A stretch of 64,000 nucleotides of DNA from Roseiarcus sp963721905 (GTDB taxonomy: Bacteria > Pseudomonadota > Alphaproteobacteria > Rhizobiales > Beijerinckiaceae). The stretch is from NCBI GenBank assembly GCA_963721905.1, contig CAVRMF010000028.1:1-64000 (forward strand). Direction: 5' to 3'. This document shows, in pieces, positions 61,000 to 64,000 of the stretch (positions within the stretch are counted from its first letter, which is position 1; each line of letters starts with the position of its first letter). Made by a program: the position numbers and the translations under genes. The notes under the pieces are model-generated. The model had not been told where the DNA came from. It did not search any database and saw only the letters and a list, made by a program, of their open reading frames with translations.

Positions 61000-61424
61000 C
61001 TCATACCTGGAGCTGGATGGCACTGCGCCTTCGAGTTTTTGGCGCACCGTTAGCGTTGTCCGGCGCCGGATTCGGCAATGTCTCAAATGGGCGGACACCG
61101 GCCTTCCTAGCCGCCCTTGTACGCCCGCTATCCCGCCCGTTCGCGCCGTTCGGTCAACGGCCGCTCTCCGCCCCCCTTCCCGGCGCCAGTCTTCGCCGCG
61201 TGAGGCGGAGAGGCCCGGCTTGCCTCGCTGACAGCCGCCGCTCAAGCATATCGCGTTCGCCTCAAGACAGGGTTTTTCAACGAAATACGCCCGAAGCGGC
61301 CCGTCAACCGTAAGAAGCGATTGGGTTTGACCCCAGCGCGACTTCCGGCGCGGCCACCTCCTCGCGATTACACGTCCGGCGCCTTAAATCAGTTTCCCGC
61401 AACCTATGCGAACGGACCCATTCA
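61000..61424. other. gene-free stretch upstream of the S49 peptidase
   Basis: 425 bases, GC-rich toward the right; no supported coding region or RNA gene. Confidence 0.4.
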
Positions 61425-62450
61425 ATGGCTTTCTGGTTGGACATCGCCGCTTTCGTCGTGAAGGCGCTCATCATCGTCGCGGCGATCGGCGGACTTGCGT
61501 TCTTCATCGCGCGCCTCGCGCGTTCGAGCGAGCCGAAGGACGAGGCGATCAAAGTTCGCTCGCTCAACGAGCGCTACGACGACATGCGCGACGCCTTCAA
61601 CGCTGAGCTGCTCGACAAGAAACAGCGCAAGGCGCTCGCAAAGGCGCGCAAGAGGGAGGCGAAGGCAGCCAAGGCGCGCCGCGATCAGGAGACGGGCAAA
61701 CGAATCTACGTGCTCGCCTTCAAGGGCGACATGCGCGCGAGCGCAGTGAAGCGGCTGGGCCACGAGATCGACGCCGTTCTGACCGTCGCCCGTCCCAGGA
61801 CGGACGAGGTCGTGCTCCGGCTGCATAGCCCGGGCGGCACGGTCACCGGCTATGGCCTCGCCGCAGCCGAGATTCTCCGCTTACGCGAACGCAAGATCAA
61901 GGTGACCGCCTCGGTCGATCAGGTGGCGGCGAGCGGTGGCTATATGATGGCGTGCGCCGCCGACCGCATCGTCGCCGCGCCCTTCGCCGTCGTCGGCTCG
62001 ATCGGCGTCGTCGCGCCGGTCCCGAACCTTCATCGCCTCTTACAAAAGAACGAGATCGATTTCGAGGAGATGACCGCGGGCGAGTTCAAACGCTCGGTCT
62101 CGGTGCTCGGCGAGATTACGCCTGCGGGCCGGGAGCATTTCCGCGGCAAGCTCGAGGATACGCACGGCGCCTTCAAACACTTCGTCCAGCAATGCCGCCC
62201 CAACGTCGACATCGATCGGGTGGCCAACGGCGACCACTGGCTCGCCAGCGAAGCGCTGGCCATGGGCCTCGTCGACGAGCTTTCGACCGGCGACGAATAC
62301 CTCTTTCGCGCCCGCGACGGCGCGCGCCTCTATGAAGTCTCGACGGCGGCGCGGAAGACGCTCGTGCAGCACTTGCTCAGCGGCATCGGCGGCGCGGCGC
62401 GGGCGGCGGCGGATTTCGCGGCGACGAAGCTAAGCGCGGGCGGATTGTAA
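61425..62450 (+). CDS. S49-family inner-membrane peptidase (SohB-like)
   Basis: A 341-residue membrane-anchored serine peptidase. One N-terminal transmembrane helix (IAAFVVKALIIVAAIGGLAF), a basic coiled linker (KKQRKALAKARKREAKAAKA), then the S49 fold: LRLHSPGGTVTGYG and the catalytic Ser in QVAASGGYMMACAADRI, followed by GSIGVVAPVPNL, with the Lys of the dyad in the FKRSVSVLGEITPAGREHF segment. SohB/SppA relatives degrade signal peptides or membrane fragments. Monocistronic; a palindromic repeat follows. Confidence 0.9.
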   Translation: MAFWLDIAAFVVKALIIVAAIGGLAFFIARLARSSEPKDEAIKVRSLNERYDDMRDAFNAELLDKKQRKALAKARKREAKAAKARRDQETGKRIYVLAFKGDMRASAVKRLGHEIDAVLTVARPRTDEVVLRLHSPGGTVTGYGLAAAEILRLRERKIKVTASVDQVAASGGYMMACAADRIVAAPFAVVGSIGVVAPVPNLHRLLQKNEIDFEEMTAGEFKRSVSVLGEITPAGREHFRGKLEDTHGAFKHFVQQCRPNVDIDRVANGDHWLASEALAMGLVDELSTGDEYLFRARDGARLYEVSTAARKTLVQHLLSGIGGAARAAADFAATKLSAGGL

Positions 62451-62671
62451 CCGCGCTCGACAGCCGGTCGAAAGACGGGCGTCCTTCTGGACGCCCTCTG
62501 GAGCGCGGCTGACGCGGTCAGCGACCGCGTCTACAAATCAGCGCACCTCGTAGCAGCTGACGATCGTGTGCGGATTGCGCGTCACGTCCGCACTGAACCA
62601 GCGCATTCTGGCCCGGGTGGCGGAACAGGATCAGCGATTGTAGACGCGGTCGTTGACCGCGTCAGCTGCGG
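62446..62671. repeat. palindromic repeats enclosing a gene 3'-end fragment
   Basis: Half hairpin TGTAACCGCGCTCG (62446), then GAGCGCGGCTGACGCGGTCA... (62501-62535) and the inverted half TGTAGACGCGGTCGTTGACC (62639-62671). The 103 bases between (about 62536-62638) match 63852-63983, the 3' end of a minus-strand gene at the window edge, with two deletions of 10 and 7 bases. The fragment is thus a degenerate duplicate bounded by inverted repeat halves. Confidence 0.75.
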
Positions 62672-62677
62672 GACGCG

Positions 62678-63637
62678 TCAGCCCGCTGCCTGGCCGTCGA
62701 GCCAACGGCGGATGTTCTCGACTGTGTCTCCGTAGAAGCGCTCGTACAGCCTGCGCGAGACGTAGCCGATATGCGGCGTCGCCAGGAGGTTCGGCAGGCT
62801 GCGGAATGGGTGATCGAGCGGTAGCGGCTCCTGGTCGAAGACATCGATCGCTGCGCCGGCGATTTTTTTGTCTTTGAGCGCCGCGACGAGATCGGCCTCG
62901 ACCACGATCGGTCCGCGCGACGTGTTGACCAGGCGCGCTGTCGGCTTCATCAGCGCCAGTTCCGCCGCGCCGACGAGACCGCGCGTCCTGCCGCTGAGCA
63001 CCAGATGGATGGAGACGACATCCGCCTCCTGGAACAGCTCGTCCTTTGTGACCAGCGCGGCGCCGACTTCGGCCGCGCGCTCGGTCGTGAGATTCTGGCT
63101 CCAGGCGATCACCTTCATGCCGAAGGCGGCGCCGATCCGCGCCACGGCGCCGCCGACGTTGCCGAGACCCAGGACGCCGAGCGTCCGCCCGGCCATGTCG
63201 TCACCGACCGTCTGCTGCCATCCGCCGCTTCGCAGCGATGTGCTCTCGGCGACCAGATTGCGGGCGCCGCCCAGGATAAGGGCCCAGGTCAGTTCGATCG
63301 TCGGCGCCGAGGTGTAGCCCGTGTGGACGACCTGCACGCCCCGCTCTTCCGCAGCCTTGAGATCGATCGAGGCATTCCGGCCCGCTGTCGAGGCGAGCAG
63401 GCGGAGCTTGGGCAAGCGCTCGATGATGGCGCGCGTCATCGGCGTGCGCTCGCGCATCACGCAGACGATGTCAAATGGCTGCAGGCGCTCGACGACCGCG
63501 TCAGGATCCGAGAGATGGTCGTTAAATACCGTGATAGTCGCCCGCTGATCCAGCACCGACCAGTCCGCGAGCGAAAGAGCGAGATTTTGGTAGTCGTCCA
63601 GGACGGCGATTCTGAAGCGTTCTTGCTTTGAAGACAT
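62678..63637 (-). CDS. D-2-hydroxyacid dehydrogenase family protein
   Basis: A 319-residue NAD(P)-dependent dehydrogenase. The Rossmann motif is LGVLGLGNVGGAVARIGAAF near 150, catalytic Arg in LVNTSRGPIV, Glu in AAIDVFDQEPLP, and His in TPHIGYVSR. The N-terminal catalytic domain begins RIAVLDDYQNLAL. Similar proteins are phosphoglycerate- or glyoxylate-type enzymes; the substrate is open. GGGAGAAACGCG precedes the ATG. Confidence 0.9.
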   Translation of the reverse strand: MSSKQERFRIAVLDDYQNLALSLADWSVLDQRATITVFNDHLSDPDAVVERLQPFDIVCVMRERTPMTRAIIERLPKLRLLASTAGRNASIDLKAAEERGVQVVHTGYTSAPTIELTWALILGGARNLVAESTSLRSGGWQQTVGDDMAGRTLGVLGLGNVGGAVARIGAAFGMKVIAWSQNLTTERAAEVGAALVTKDELFQEADVVSIHLVLSGRTRGLVGAAELALMKPTARLVNTSRGPIVVEADLVAALKDKKIAGAAIDVFDQEPLPLDHPFRSLPNLLATPHIGYVSRRLYERFYGDTVENIRRWLDGQAAG

Positions 63638-63800
63638 CGCGTTTCTCCCGAGAGATTGGCATCCGCTCGCCTACCAGGGCCAATGGACAGCTCCCCAGTG
63701 GTATGCCGTATCATGTCGCACGACAGGTCCAATGCTGGGAAGGGGAAGTAATAGCCGATGGGCGGACGGTGGCGAGATCGCGACAATTGCGCATTAGCGT

Positions 63801-63851
63801 TGTAGCCGCGCTCGCTGAGCGCGGCTGACGCGGTCAACGACCGCGTCTACA
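63801..63851. repeat. 51-bp double-hairpin palindromic repeat, copy B2
   Basis: Starts TGTAGCCGCGCTCGCTGAGC and ends GACCGCGTCTACA, with the same two palindromes and length as copy B1 at 26601. It directly follows the stop of the minus-strand gene at the window edge. Confidence 0.8.
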
Positions 63852-63853
63852 AA

Positions 63854-64000
63854 TCAGCGCAGCTCGTAGCAGTTGACGATGGTGTGCGGATTGCGCGTCA
63901 CGTCAAAGAGAATTCCGCACTGAACCAGCGCGTTCTGGCTCGGGTGCCGGAACAGGATCAACGACGTGCGATTGTCGTAGCCGCTCGCATAGCCGGCGAT
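63854..64000 (-). CDS. 3' end of an unidentified gene (runs off the window)
   Basis: The last 48 codons read IAGYASGYDNRTSLILFRHP, then QNALVQCGILFDVTRNP and IVNCYELR before TGA at 63854. One Cys pair. The start lies beyond the window and no family is recognised. The last part of this gene is duplicated at 62536-62638, with deletions. Confidence 0.6.
   Translation of the reverse strand: MAGYASGYDNRTSLILFRHPSQNALVQCGILFDVTRNPHTIVNCYELR

Noticed and set aside
1..64000. CRISPR arrays, tRNA and rRNA genes
   Set aside because: I looked for regularly spaced direct repeats, clover-leaf landmarks such as GGTTCRANTCC, and conserved rRNA blocks, and found none I could support.

Overview
The window is high-GC (roughly two-thirds G+C by eye), gene-dense chromosomal DNA of an alphaproteobacterium, most likely Hyphomicrobiales/Rhizobiales. 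Supporting this are the frcBCA-type sugar transporter with a single-domain ATPase, the DUF2939, DUF2189, DUF763 and DUF1989 proteins, an ornithine decarboxylase preceded by a probable alphaproteobacterial speF leader RNA, PuuD-type urate hydroxylase, and many GTG/TTG starts joined by 4-base ATGA overlaps. No rRNA, tRNA or CRISPR array was found.

Layout. 0-7 kb: DUF3892 and DUF2939 proteins, a purine permease with a divergent adenine deaminase, a long-chain acyl-CoA synthetase and a Lys-rich small protein. 7-12 kb: a livKHMGF ABC importer whose livH start appears frameshifted. 12-16.2 kb: DUF763, an IS200-type transposase remnant, and a tightly overlapping pair, a Rieske-cytochrome P450 fusion plus a DUF1989 protein. 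16.5-20 kb: a frcBCA-like sugar importer. 19.8-30 kb: single accessory enzymes (flavin monooxygenase, epoxide-hydrolase-like protein, SnoaL, sirtuin, RMD1, VOC, cupin, carbonic anhydrase, SDR), several broken genes (an ABM monooxygenase, bluB, a VapBC-like pair) and secreted proteins. 30-32 kb: an AT-richer islet (DUF4145 protein, alkyltransferase-like protein). 32.1-38 kb: the rpmI-rplT-pheS-pheT translation cluster, with a small protein plus a HEPN protein inserted between pheS and pheT. 38-46.6 kb: a Crp/Fnr regulator under a perfect CRP-type palindrome, phosphoglucomutase/phosphomannomutase with a Mug-like glycosylase, xylA, and allantoate amidohydrolase with PuuD (purine catabolism). 46.9-51 kb: tolQ-tolR-tolA-(TolA-domain lipoprotein)-tolB without an adjacent pal. 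51-58.9 kb: DUF2189, leader RNA plus ornithine decarboxylase, a phosphoesterase with a binding-protein-like partner, and a MbcA/RES toxin-antitoxin pair followed by NUDIX. 59-64 kb: a stand-alone DGQHR (DndB-like) protein with a RAMA-like tail and a perfect inverted repeat around its promoter, an S49 peptidase, a 2-hydroxyacid dehydrogenase, and palindromic repeats that flank a duplicated gene fragment.

Functional themes are purine uptake and breakdown (two separate clusters), cell-envelope integrity (Tol), translation, and toxin/defence-like genes. Two intergenic repeat families are present: about 180-190 bp elements with inverted ends at 17.5 and 33.1 kb, and 51-bp double hairpins at 26.6 and 63.8 kb with partial copies at 42.3 and 62.5 kb. 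At least five genes carry one-base frameshifts while otherwise looking conserved. That means either genuine decay or residual sequence error, and reads would be needed to decide.
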